Below, one piece after another: positions 54,731 to 63,199 of a stretch of DNA of 64,000 nt. The notes below the pieces were generated by a model. That model saw only the letters and a list, made by a program, of their open reading frames with translations, searched no databases and was not told where the DNA came from. Positions within the stretch are counted from its first letter, which is position 1; the number at the start of each line of letters is the position of its first letter. Both the position numbers and the translations under genes were made by a program. This DNA comes from Alloprevotella sp. (GTDB lineage: Bacteria; Bacteroidota; Bacteroidia; Bacteroidales; Bacteroidaceae), in contig JAFUZP010000014.1 of assembly GCA_017476545.1 (NCBI GenBank), positions 1 to 64,000 on the forward strand, in the 5' to 3' direction.

Positions 54731-54858
54731 TGTTGTGGTTTATGTTTAATTTTCTTGTTGTTTCCGTTCCTCCCGGAAGCCGTTCCAGGCGTTTTTCAGG
54801 GTGGCCAGTTCCCTGCATACGTTGCGATCCGCAGGCTATGCGGCGGGAAAAAGCGTGT

Positions 54859-54866
54859 CAAAAGTA
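54859..54866 (-). promoter_or_regulatory. -7 promoter element of the receptor-nuclease operon
   Basis: TACTTTTG on the minus strand (exact TAnnTTTG), about 128 bp before the receptor ATG. No good -33 box, so an activator may be needed. The rest of 54731-54989 has a small CCGCA/TGCGG hairpin in the leader and no gene. Confidence 0.5.
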
Positions 54867-54989
54867 CACATTTATTTTCATATGCGCGCACGTGGAGGGA
54901 ATAAATTTTACCGCGCGCGATGTTTTTGTGCAGGGAGAAAAGTTACGGAGCGTGGAAATGAGGGCGGACTGACGTGCGAGGCAGGGCTT

Positions 54990-55077
54990 TACCTATAGGG
55001 GTAAGGAAAACTGACTCTAGGGGTACGAAGAACTGACCGTAGGGTTACGGAGCGCTAACCCTAGGGTTAGGAACGGC
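54990..55077. repeat. 22-bp repeat array 6 (4 units)
   Basis: Units start at 54990, 55012, 55034 and 55056. The last carries the perfect palindrome TAACCCTAGGGTTA. The array lies between divergent genes, outside both predicted promoters, so it cannot serve as a transcription terminator of either. Confidence 0.9.
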
Positions 55078-55168
55078 GCACGCGGACTTCCCGGGGAACG
55101 ACACGGCAGGATGGGCTGACGACGTCCCTTTTTCCTCTGCGGGAGGCCTGTGTTCTGAAAACTATCCG

Positions 55169-55176
55169 TACATTTG
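55169..55176 (+). promoter_or_regulatory. -7 promoter element of nadB
   Basis: TACATTTG, exact consensus, 45 bp before the ATG. No clear -33 box. I saw no obvious operator for an NAD-responsive repressor. Confidence 0.55.
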
Positions 55177-55221
55177 CACGGCAATACCCTCTGAAAGACA
55201 AACGAAAAACAGACCAACCGG

Positions 55222-56811
55222 ATGATACGTAAGTTCGACTTTCTCGTCATTGGCTCGGGCGTAGCAGGAATGAGCTACGCGCTGCAGGCCGCCGCATCGG
55301 GCAAGGGGCGTGTGGCGCTCGTGTGTAAGACTAGCATAGACGAGGCCAACACGGCCAAAGCGCAAGGCGGCGTGGCCAGCGTGACCGACCTGGAAAAGGA
55401 TAACTTTGAGAAACACATACAGGACACCATCGTGGCGGGCGACTATATCAGTGACCCCGCTGCCGTGCGGCAGGTGGTGGAGAACGCTCCCGAAGGCATA
55501 CGCCGCCTCGTGGAGTGGGGGGTGCAATTTGACAAGCGTGAGGATGGTTCCTTCGACCTGCACCGCGAAGGCGGCCACTCGGAGTTCCGCATCCTGCACC
55601 ACGCGGACGACACGGGTTTCGAGATACAGCGCGGGCTCATTGAGGCCGTGCGCCGTCATCCGGCTATCACGGTTCTGGAGCACCACTTTGCCATTGAAAT
55701 CATCACACAGCACCACTTGGGCGTTACCGTCACGCGGCAGACGCCGGACATAGAGTGCTTCGGTGCTTACGTACTTGACCCCGATACGAAAAAAGTAGAT
55801 ACCATCCTCTCCCGCGTTACGGTGTTGGCCACGGGTGGCATAGGGGCTATCTATTCATCCACCACCAATCCCGACATCGCCACCGGCGACGGCATCGCCA
55901 TGGCATACCGCGCCAAGGCTACGGTACAGGACATGGAGTTCGTCCAGTTCCATCCTACAGCCCTCTATAACCCGGGCGAGACGCATCCCGCCTACCTCAT
56001 CACGGAAGCCATGCGCGGCTACGGCGGCATCCTGCGCCTGCCAAGCGGTGAGGAATTCATGCAGAAATACGACAAACGCCTCAGTCTCGCGCCGCGCGAC
56101 ATCGTGGCGCGGGCCATTGACCGCGAGATGAAAATCCACGGTATCGACCATGTCTGCCTCGACGTGCGGCACAAAGATGCTGACGAGACCCGGAAGCATT
56201 TTCCCAACATCTACAAAAAATGTCTCAGCATAGGCATTGACATCACGCGGCAGATGATTCCCGTCGTACCCTGCCAGCACTACTTCTGCGGCGGCATTAA
56301 GGTGAATCTTGACGGATGTACGAGTATCAAACGCCTTTATGCCATAGGCGAGTGCAGTTGCACGGGTCTCCATGGCGGCAACCGCCTCGCTTCCAACTCC
56401 CTCATCGAGGCGGTCGTTTATGCTGACACGGCGGCCCGCCACAGCATCGGGCACATAGAAGACTATACCTTCAACGAAAAAGTCCCCGAATGGAACGATG
56501 AGGGAACGATGACCAATGAGGAAAAAGTACTCATCGCACAGGACGTGAAGGAAGTGGGTCAGATAATGTCAGCTTACGTAGGCATCGTGCGCAGCGACTT
56601 GCGCCTGAATCGCGCCTGGACGCGCCTGGATTTGCTTTACGAGGAGACGGAGGAGCTCTTCAAGCGCGTGAAAGCGACCCCCGACATCTGCGAACTGCGC
56701 AACATGATTAACGTGGGCTACCTCATTACCCGGCAGGCCATGGAGCGCAAGGAGAGCCGTGGGCTGCACTACACCCTCGATTATCCGCGCCACGCCTACG
56801 ACCAAAAATAA
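55222..56811 (+). CDS. nadB: L-aspartate oxidase
   Basis: A 529-residue flavoenzyme. FAD-binding VIGSGVAGMSYALQAA at residues 8-24, ANTAKAQGGVASV near 45, EGGHSEFRILHHADDTG near 115, GPRDIVARAID-type SLAPRDIVARAID near 290, CQHYFCGGIKVN near 350 and LHGGNRLASNSLIEA near 385. This set separates aspartate oxidase from succinate dehydrogenase and fumarate reductase. It oxidises L-aspartate to iminoaspartate, the substrate of quinolinate synthase NadA, which is encoded 6 kb away on the other strand. It is monocistronic. In anaerobes of this group fumarate, rather than oxygen, may be the electron acceptor (inference). Confidence 0.94.
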   Translation: MIRKFDFLVIGSGVAGMSYALQAAASGKGRVALVCKTSIDEANTAKAQGGVASVTDLEKDNFEKHIQDTIVAGDYISDPAAVRQVVENAPEGIRRLVEWGVQFDKREDGSFDLHREGGHSEFRILHHADDTGFEIQRGLIEAVRRHPAITVLEHHFAIEIITQHHLGVTVTRQTPDIECFGAYVLDPDTKKVDTILSRVTVLATGGIGAIYSSTTNPDIATGDGIAMAYRAKATVQDMEFVQFHPTALYNPGETHPAYLITEAMRGYGGILRLPSGEEFMQKYDKRLSLAPRDIVARAIDREMKIHGIDHVCLDVRHKDADETRKHFPNIYKKCLSIGIDITRQMIPVVPCQHYFCGGIKVNLDGCTSIKRLYAIGECSCTGLHGGNRLASNSLIEAVVYADTAARHSIGHIEDYTFNEKVPEWNDEGTMTNEEKVLIAQDVKEVGQIMSAYVGIVRSDLRLNRAWTRLDLLYEETEELFKRVKATPDICELRNMINVGYLITRQAMERKESRGLHYTLDYPRHAYDQK

Positions 56812-56863
56812 GTTCGCGCGGCAAAAAACATGGCAGGAGCGGGGATAATTCCGAAAAAAGCCC

Positions 56864-56871
56864 TATATTTG
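56864..56871 (+). promoter_or_regulatory. -7 promoter element of the OmpA-family gene
   Basis: TATATTTG, exact consensus, 51 bp before the ATG. No TTTG at the usual distance. Confidence 0.55.
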
Positions 56872-56922
56872 CGCAACTGAGACCGTGAAACGAACAAACA
56901 ACCAAACTTTTATAATACCATT

Positions 56923-58071
56923 ATGCGACTTAAATCCATCCTCGCAGCAGCTTTGGCCATCGCTATGGCCGCTCCCGCTGCAGCCCAAAGTCGGCAGGAC
57001 GAGAACTGGGACAAGGACTACAAGCCTTATCCCTACGCTTTCATCAACCTGCAGGGCGGGGCACAGACAACGTTCACGAACTACGATTTCAAGAAACTCA
57101 TCATGCCGACCGGCGCAGCCCATATCGGCGCGATGTTTTCCCCTGTAGTCGGTGTGCGCGCAGGCGTCAGCGGATGGCGCAACAAGGGGGCGTTCAGACA
57201 GAACGACCGCACTTATTACTACAACTACGCGAACTACGATGCGGACGTACTCCTTAACGTGTCCAACATCATCTGGCGGGAGAACTACCACGCACTGAAC
57301 CTCTACGTCCTTGGCGGCGTGGGCTTACAGTATGCTTGGCACAACAAGAATGTCCTCAACATGGTGAATGCGGGAGAAGTACAGGCTCCTTACGCTTGGC
57401 GCAACCGCCTTTTCCACAATTTCCGCGCAGGGGCAATGCTTGAAGCCTGCCTGTCAAAGAACATCGCAGTGAACCTTGAGGTGAACGCGAACAATGTCGG
57501 AGACCGCTATAACAGTAAGACTAACGGACACGGAGACTGGCAGATTAACGCGCTGGCGGGTCTTGTGTTCAAATTCGGGCACAAGAAAAACCTGCGTCCT
57601 GTACCCGTCGTTATCCCTGAACCCGAGCCCGAACCCATCGTAGTGCCCGAGCCGGTCATCGTTGAAGAACCCGTAGTGGAGCCGCCTAAGCCCGAGCCGA
57701 AAGCCGTGGTGAAGCGTGACAACGTGAAACTCCATAAGGTAATTTTCTACGCTATCCGCGTCAGCGACAACGAAGCCTCCAGTGCCGTCATGAAGGAGGT
57801 AGCCGAATTCATGAAGAAGTACAAGGATGTGAAAGTACAGGTAGTGGGCTATGCGGACAAGGGTACTGGCAATGCCAAACTCAACGCTATGTATGCGCAG
57901 AAGCGCGCGGAGAACTTCAAAGAAGACCTCGTAGCCCGGTATGGCGTAGAGGCCGATGTAATCAGCACCGACTCGAAGGGTGACACCATCCAGCCCTTTG
58001 ATGAGAACGACAAGAACCGTTGCGTAATCATTGATGCGGAGGGCATCAATGAATACACCGTGTACGAGTAA
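56923..58071 (+). CDS. OmpA-family outer-membrane protein
   Basis: A 382-residue protein. Signal peptide (ends APAAAQ), an N-terminal eight-strand barrel (to about residue 220), a Pro/Glu/Val-rich linker (about 225-262, PEPEPEPIVVPEPV), and a C-terminal OmpA/MotB domain. That domain includes VVGYADKGTGNAKLNAMYAQ KRAENF near 310-335, with the Asp and Arg that bind the diaminopimelate of peptidoglycan. It anchors the outer membrane to the wall. It is abundant in related bacteria, and codon use here looks like that of a highly expressed gene. It has its own promoter and terminator. Confidence 0.92.
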   Translation: MRLKSILAAALAIAMAAPAAAQSRQDENWDKDYKPYPYAFINLQGGAQTTFTNYDFKKLIMPTGAAHIGAMFSPVVGVRAGVSGWRNKGAFRQNDRTYYYNYANYDADVLLNVSNIIWRENYHALNLYVLGGVGLQYAWHNKNVLNMVNAGEVQAPYAWRNRLFHNFRAGAMLEACLSKNIAVNLEVNANNVGDRYNSKTNGHGDWQINALAGLVFKFGHKKNLRPVPVVIPEPEPEPIVVPEPVIVEEPVVEPPKPEPKAVVKRDNVKLHKVIFYAIRVSDNEASSAVMKEVAEFMKKYKDVKVQVVGYADKGTGNAKLNAMYAQKRAENFKEDLVARYGVEADVISTDSKGDTIQPFDENDKNRCVIIDAEGINEYTVYE

Positions 58072-58093
58072 GCGGACGCATCACTACAAAAAA

Positions 58094-58138
58094 AGCGGAG
58101 CGGGGCGCAGCGCAGACTGCACTCCGCTCCAACTTTTT
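58094..58138 (+). terminator. Terminator of the OmpA-family gene
   Basis: A 7-bp outer stem (GGAGCGG 58097-58103 with 58124-58130) with an inner GCAG/CTGC pair, followed by AACTTTTT. It lies 25 bp after the stop. Confidence 0.6.
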
Positions 58139-58183
58139 AGAAATATCCGTCGCACAAAAACTGCGTGGAACGCGAAAAATCCG

Positions 58184-58191
58184 TACCTTTG
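58184..58191 (+). promoter_or_regulatory. -7 promoter element of the EEP-family gene
   Basis: TACCTTTG, exact consensus, about 24 bp before the ATG. The -33 region is weak. Confidence 0.5.
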
Positions 58192-58214
58192 CAGCCATAG
58201 AAGACAAATACACC

Positions 58215-59330
58215 ATGAGAAAAGTAATCCTCACGCTGGCCGCTATCTTCCTGGCCACCGCTCTATCCGCCCAGAACGGCGGGAAGCGCTATGCCCTCTA
58301 TGGCATCTGTTTCTACAACCTCGAGAATCTGTTTGACACCATCCACGATGCAGGAAAGAATGACTATGAGTACCTGCCCGACGGAGCCAATAAGTGGGGT
58401 GCCATGAAGTACGCGAACAAACTGAAAAACATGGCCAAAGTTCTTTCTGAGTTATGCCGCGACAAACTCCCGGGCGGCCCTGCTGTCGTGGGAGTCAGCG
58501 AGGTGGAGAACCGCCGCGTGCTTGAAGATCTACTGAGGCAGCCCGCCTTGGCCGGACAGGGCTGGCAGATTGTGCACGAGGACGGGCCGGACCGCCGTGG
58601 CGTGGAGTGCGCATTCTTTTACAACCCTCGTCTTTTCAAATATGAGGGGCACCAGCTCGTGCCCTACTACTACAAAGACCCTGAACAGCCCGACGTGGAT
58701 CTCGGTTTCTACGAGGATACGAACGGGAAAGTCGTGGCCTACAAAGAACTGCGCGGCGACACGACACACATCACCCGAGGCTTCCTCGTTATGAGTGGTA
58801 CGCTTGCGGGCGAAAAGACGCACTGCATTGTCTGCCACTGGCCCAGTCGCTTCGCAGGGAGTCCCGTCCGGGAACGCGCCGGTGAGCAGGTACGTGCCTT
58901 GAAGGACGCTTTGCTGCGTCAGGACCCGGGCTGCCACGTTATCATCATGGGCGACATGAACGACGACCCCAAGGATAAGAGTATGAGCGAGGCACTTGGT
59001 TGCAAGCACAAGGTGAAAGATGTCAAGGGAGACGGGGATATGTATAACCCATGGTGGGATATGCTCTACAAAGTCGGCCAGGGAACACTCCTCTATAACG
59101 GGAAGTGGAATCTTTTCGACCAGATAGTATTCAATGGAAACCTGTTGCACGATGCGGACGCTCAGACGCTGCAATTCTACCGGAACGAAATTTTCCTCCG
59201 GGACTACCTCTTGCAGCAGGAAGGCCGCTATAAGGGCAACCCGCTCCGCACGCAGGCCGGTGGGACGTGGCTCAACGGCTACAGCGACCACCTGCCCACA
59301 ATGATCTACCTTAAGAAAGAAGTGAAATAA
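58215..59330 (+). CDS. Exported endonuclease/exonuclease/phosphatase-family protein
   Basis: A 371-residue exported protein. Signal peptide (MRKVILTLAAIFLATALSAQ), then the EEP fold: YGICFYNLENLFD near residue 30, VVGVSEVENRRVLEDL near 95 (metal Glu), DGPDRRGVECAFFY near 125, HCIVCHWPSR near 205, MGDMNDDP near 248 (Asp-x-Asn) and the C-terminal YSDHLP with the catalytic Asp-His. Substrate may be nucleic acid or a phosphorylated small molecule. With the two nucleases at 46-49 kb it makes three exported nuclease-type enzymes within 13 kb. It sits 9 nt before hisS, so the pair is probably cotranscribed. Confidence 0.87.
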   Translation: MRKVILTLAAIFLATALSAQNGGKRYALYGICFYNLENLFDTIHDAGKNDYEYLPDGANKWGAMKYANKLKNMAKVLSELCRDKLPGGPAVVGVSEVENRRVLEDLLRQPALAGQGWQIVHEDGPDRRGVECAFFYNPRLFKYEGHQLVPYYYKDPEQPDVDLGFYEDTNGKVVAYKELRGDTTHITRGFLVMSGTLAGEKTHCIVCHWPSRFAGSPVRERAGEQVRALKDALLRQDPGCHVIIMGDMNDDPKDKSMSEALGCKHKVKDVKGDGDMYNPWWDMLYKVGQGTLLYNGKWNLFDQIVFNGNLLHDADAQTLQFYRNEIFLRDYLLQQEGRYKGNPLRTQAGGTWLNGYSDHLPTMIYLKKEVK

Positions 59331-59339
59331 GCTCATAAG

Positions 59340-60713
59340 ATGAAACCAAGTATCCCTAAAGGAACGCGCGACTTCGGCCCGGTCGAGACGGCGCGGCGCA
59401 ACTATATTTTCAACACAATCCGCGACGTGTATGCTCTACACGGCTTCCGGCAGATAGAAACCCCCGCCTTAGAGAACCTCTCCACGCTGTTGGGGAAATA
59501 CGGGGAGGAGGGTGACAAGCTACTCTTCAAGGTGTTGAACTCGGGAGACTTCCTTTCAAAAGTCACGGACGCGGAGCTTGCGGAGCGTGACATCCCCCGT
59601 CTCGCCGCCCGCATCTGTGAGAAGGGACTGCGCTACGACCTCACAGTTCCTTTTGCCCGCTATGTCGTGCAGCACCGCGAGGAGTTGCAAATGCCCTTCA
59701 AGCGGTACCAAATACAGCCCGTCTGGCGCGCTGACCGCCCGCAAAAGGGGCGTTACCGCGAATTTTACCAGTGCGACGCGGATGTTGTCGGCTCGGATTC
59801 GCTGCTGAACGAGGTGGAATTGGTACAAATCATGGACGACGTATTCCGCCGTTTCGGTATCCGCGTAAGCATTAAGCTCAACAACCGGAAAATTCTCACG
59901 GGCATCGCGGAAGTCATGGGTGCGGCAGACAAAATAATCGCTATCACGGTAGCCATCGATAAACTGGACAAAATAGGCCTTGACGCTGTGAACGAAGAGC
60001 TTAGGACGGCAGGTATCTGCGACGATGCTATTGCCAAATTGCAGCCTGTCATCGGGTTAGCCGGCACAAACGAGGAGAAACTTCGGACCATGCGGGCTGT
60101 ACTGAAAGACTCCGAGGTGGGGCTCAAGGGCTTGGATGAGGTGGAATTTGTCCTCAACGCATTGGAAGCGCTGCCACGTCCCGCCGATGGAAGCAGCCGC
60201 AATGCTGTGGAACTGGATCTTACCTTAGCACGCGGGCTGAATTACTATACGGGTTGCATCTTTGAGGTGAAGGCGTTGGACGTAGAGATAGGCAGCATAA
60301 CGGGCGGTGGACGCTACGACAACCTCACCGGCATATTTGGGCTGCCCGGTCTCAGCGGTGTGGGTATCTCATTTGGAGCCGACCGTATTTACGACGTACT
60401 CACCCAGCTTGACCTCTTCCCCGCCGAGGCGGCACAGAGTGTCCGTGTGTTATTCCTTAACTTCGGTGCGCAGGAAGTGGCCCGCTGTCTGGTTCTCGCG
60501 CAAATGGTCCGTGCGGCAGGCGTTCCCGCCGAGGTGTACCCCGACACTGTCAAGATGAAAAAGCAGATGGCCTATGCCAACGCGCTCGGCGTACCGTTCG
60601 TTGCCATCGTCGGCGAGGATGAGCTGCGGCGCGATATCGTGGCGCTCAAGGATATGCGTAGCGGCGAGCAGCGCGAAGTGGCGGCTGGCGGATTGCTCGC
60701 TGCCATAAGTTAA
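59340..60713 (+). CDS. hisS: Histidyl-tRNA synthetase
   Basis: A 457-residue class II synthetase. [10 protein letters not shown] at the start, motif 1 region, motif 2 [20 protein letters not shown] near residue 125, the histidine-A motif [14 protein letters not shown] near 298, motif 3 [13 protein letters not shown] near 320 and a C-terminal anticodon-binding domain ([14 protein letters not shown] near 405). It charges tRNA-His. Length and motifs are normal. It follows the exported EEP gene by 9 nt and is closed by a terminator that overlaps the converging helicase gene end. Confidence 0.96.
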   Translation: MKPSIPKGTRDFGPVETARRNYIFNTIRDVYALHGFRQIETPALENLSTLLGKYGEEGDKLLFKVLNSGDFLSKVTDAELAERDIPRLAARICEKGLRYDLTVPFARYVVQHREELQMPFKRYQIQPVWRADRPQKGRYREFYQCDADVVGSDSLLNEVELVQIMDDVFRRFGIRVSIKLNNRKILTGIAEVMGAADKIIAITVAIDKLDKIGLDAVNEELRTAGICDDAIAKLQPVIGLAGTNEEKLRTMRAVLKDSEVGLKGLDEVEFVLNALEALPRPADGSSRNAVELDLTLARGLNYYTGCIFEVKALDVEIGSITGGGRYDNLTGIFGLPGLSGVGISFGADRIYDVLTQLDLFPAEAAQSVRVLFLNFGAQEVARCLVLAQMVRAAGVPAEVYPDTVKMKKQMAYANALGVPFVAIVGEDELRRDIVALKDMRSGEQREVAAGGLLAAIS

Positions 60714-60736
60714 TCGTTTATTGTATGGCGGATGAT

Positions 60737-60766
60737 AAAGGGCGGCCCCTATGGGTCGTCCTTTTG
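60737..60766 (+). terminator. Terminator of hisS
   Basis: AAAGGGCGGCCC (60737-60748) pairs with GGGTCGTCCTTT (60753-60764), 12 pairs including two G-U, around the 4-nt loop CTAT, then TTTTGTTG. G-U pairs occur only on the plus strand, so it serves hisS. It overlaps the last codons of the converging helicase gene. Confidence 0.7.
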
Positions 60767-62887
60767 TTGCGGCGGTAGGCCGGCGCGGTGTTGCTGGCAG
60801 AACGTTTGCACGATGCGGAGCAGTTGCGCGCCATAGCGTTCAACTTTCGCTTTCCCCAGCCCCGGAATGCGTTGCAGGGCGGCGGGTGTTTCCGGGAGGA
60901 GGTTGGCTACGCCCAGCAGGGCTTTTTGCTGCAATATGAAGTGGGCCGGGAGCCCTTCTTCCCGCATCTGTTCCCGCCGCCAGTCCGTCAGAGCTTTGAA
61001 GAGGGCGGGGTAGCGGATGTCGGAAGGCACTTCTAATTTCGTCGCCGTGCGGGTTTTCTTTGTTTTGTCCGTGTCAGGGGTGGCCTCGGCCCGGGCCAGC
61101 ACGGCAAAACGGCGGCGTTGGTAGCGGTCCAGTACGACCCCTTCCGCAGCGACATAGCGCAGGAGGGCTACGCGGTGCCCGAGACTCTCGTTTAAGGCGG
61201 CTAATGCCTCTGTCGCGCGCCGTGCTACTTGTTTGTTGTCGGTCGGTAAAGACGTTTCTTCTGTCAGGTGGCGCAATCCCGACAGTTCCTTGGCAAAATA
61301 ATCCGCCCCTTTGCGCAGACGTTCCTGCAAGGTGTCGTCCGCCGCATGGTCTGCGGAGCCGCCCACTAGGCGGCGGTACTGCACCCGGAACCGCTCACTT
61401 ACGGTTACTACCCTTTCCTCAAACTCCGCCAGCTGTGTGCGCCAAGTTGTGAGTACCTGCGGATAGAGGCGGTAAAAGTGCTCCTCCATGATGCGGAGCA
61501 GGGTGCCTGCCTGGGCCGCCAGTGGGGCGAAGCCGAAGAGTTCGTCAAGCAGTCCGAGGTAGAACTGCTGGCGGAAAGCGCGCAGCATTGCCCCGTCCGG
61601 CGTGCGCTGTGCGAGACGGCGGGAAAAGTCGCCCACTGAGGCATCATTGATGATGGCGGACTGCGGTATAGGTGCGCTAAGGATAAGCCCCTCCAGCGTG
61701 CGGCAACGGCTCAGTGCCACATAGGTCTGTCCGTGCGAGAAGGCGGCATGGACATCAATGAGGGCGCGGTCGAACGTGAGTCCCTGGCTCTTGTGAACAG
61801 TAATGGCCCAGGCCAGTTTAACAGGGAATTGCCGGAAAAGCCCTTCCACGTGCTCCTCGATTTCCCCTGTCTGGTCGTTCAAGGCGTAGCGCGTGCTGGT
61901 CCATTCCACCTGCGGCACGTCAATTTCCGTATCTTCCCCTGTGAGGCGCACGCGGAAGCCTGTCTCGCTGATGGCCGACACCTCGCCGATGGAACCGTTG
62001 ACGTAGCGGTGCTCCGTGTCGTTCTTTACGAACATGACTTGTGCGCCCCGCTTCAGGACAAGGCGTTCCTCCGTCGGGAAGGACGAAGCGGCGAACTGTC
62101 CCTGCACATCCGCCTCGTAAATGTGTTCCGGGCCGGGCAGGCGGGCCAGTTCCCGGCGGTTCGTTTCCTGTGCCTGCCGGTTGTGCGTCACGAGTCGGAT
62201 GCAACCGTCACCCTGCCGGGGCGTATAGCCCGGCACATAGCGGCAGTTCAGTTTGTGCAACACGGCCTCGTTGATTTGGTTCTCGCGGACGCTGTTAAGC
62301 AAGTGGAGGAAATCCGCGTCTTGCTGCCGATAGACGCGCTGCAGCTCTATGGTCACGTAGTCCGTTTGGCGCAGGGCGAGGCTGCTGAAGAAAAAGGGAG
62401 TTTCGTAGTACTGCCGCAGCAGTTGCCACTCCTCCCCCTGTGCCACGGGCGGAAGCTGCTGCAAGTCGCCGATCATCACGAGTTGCACGCCGCCGAAGGG
62501 GCGGGTATGGTCGCGGTAACGCCGCAGCATGGAGTCAATGCGGTCCAGTAAGTCGGCGCGCACCATGGAAATCTCGTCAATGACGAGTGTGTCAATGCTC
62601 CTGACTAAGCGCACTTTCTGCCGTGTCAGGCTGAAATCCTTCGCCGCATACCGTGCGCCGGGGACGTAGGGGGCGAAGGGAAACTGGAAGAAGGAGTGGA
62701 TAGTCTGTCCTCCTGCGTTGATAGCGGCGATACCCGTGGGCGCAAGGATTACGACACGCTTCGGTGCCTGGGTGGCGACGGCGCGCAGGAAGGTTGTCTT
62801 CCCCGTCCCGGCGCGTCCCGTCAGGAACAGGTGGCGGTCGGTATGCTCCACTATTTCCCGCGCGATGCGGAGTTCTTCGTTATCCAT
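60749..62887 (-). CDS. PIF1-like helicase with C-terminal HRDC domain
   Basis: A 712-residue SF1B helicase. Walker A LTGRAGTGKTTFLRAVA near residue 20, APTGIAAINAGGQTIHSFF, Walker B LVIDEISMVRADLL near 100, GDLQQLPPV near 135, and motif VI-type AITVHKSQGLTFDRALIDVHAAFS, then YVALSRC near 400. After a helical middle region an HRDC domain covers about 630-705 (PALFKALTDWRREQMREEGLPAHF). It probably unwinds DNA with 5'-3' polarity in genome maintenance, as PIF1/RecD2 proteins do. I chose ATG 62887, which follows a perfect promoter at 62918-62949. Single gene. Confidence 0.9.
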   Translation of the reverse strand: MDNEELRIAREIVEHTDRHLFLTGRAGTGKTTFLRAVATQAPKRVVILAPTGIAAINAGGQTIHSFFQFPFAPYVPGARYAAKDFSLTRQKVRLVRSIDTLVIDEISMVRADLLDRIDSMLRRYRDHTRPFGGVQLVMIGDLQQLPPVAQGEEWQLLRQYYETPFFFSSLALRQTDYVTIELQRVYRQQDADFLHLLNSVRENQINEAVLHKLNCRYVPGYTPRQGDGCIRLVTHNRQAQETNRRELARLPGPEHIYEADVQGQFAASSFPTEERLVLKRGAQVMFVKNDTEHRYVNGSIGEVSAISETGFRVRLTGEDTEIDVPQVEWTSTRYALNDQTGEIEEHVEGLFRQFPVKLAWAITVHKSQGLTFDRALIDVHAAFSHGQTYVALSRCRTLEGLILSAPIPQSAIINDASVGDFSRRLAQRTPDGAMLRAFRQQFYLGLLDELFGFAPLAAQAGTLLRIMEEHFYRLYPQVLTTWRTQLAEFEERVVTVSERFRVQYRRLVGGSADHAADDTLQERLRKGADYFAKELSGLRHLTEETSLPTDNKQVARRATEALAALNESLGHRVALLRYVAAEGVVLDRYQRRRFAVLARAEATPDTDKTKKTRTATKLEVPSDIRYPALFKALTDWRREQMREEGLPAHFILQQKALLGVANLLPETPAALQRIPGLGKAKVERYGAQLLRIVQTFCQQHRAGLPPQQKDDP

Positions 62888-62917
62888 GCGTCTTGGTTTA
62901 CTGGTTTGGGCTTGTTG

Positions 62918-62949
62918 CAAAGGTAAAAGGGGCGGCGGAGAAAAGCAAA
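62918..62949 (-). promoter_or_regulatory. Promoter of the PIF1-like helicase gene
   Basis: On the minus strand, TTTG (62946-62949), 20 bp, TACCTTTG (62918-62925): a perfect consensus match, 30 bp before the chosen ATG. It excludes the upstream extension of the ORF to 62995. Confidence 0.85.
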
Positions 62950-63056
62950 CCGCCGGCACAAAGAATTGTCCGAAGCGGCCTGATGCATACCGCATCGGGC
63001 CGCTTTGCCTGCGTCCGGCGGGGGGCGGAAGGTGCTGGCCGCTGCGCCAATTCTCT

Positions 63057-63144
63057 TACCCTTAGGGTTGCGGCGAGCTAACCCTAGGGGTAGTCACTCG
63101 TAACCCTGCGGTTAGTTTGTCGTAACCCTATGGGTAATTCCGCG
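63057..63144. repeat. 22-bp repeat array 7 (4 units)
   Basis: Units start at 63057, 63079, 63101 and 63123. Cores are TACCCTTAGGGTTG, TAACCCTAGGGGTA, TAACCCTGCGGTTA and TAACCCTATGGGTA. Spacer types are mixed, so orientation changes within the array. It lies between nadA and the helicase gene, both on the minus strand. Confidence 0.9.
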
Positions 63145-63199
63145 CAGGGCTGTGTACCCGTGCGTTTATCCCCGCACCGGAAAACGGAGAGGGGTGGGG

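Noticed and set aside
54990-55077. Transcription terminator made by the 22-bp repeats
   Set aside because: This array lies between divergent genes upstream of both promoters, so termination cannot be its general role.
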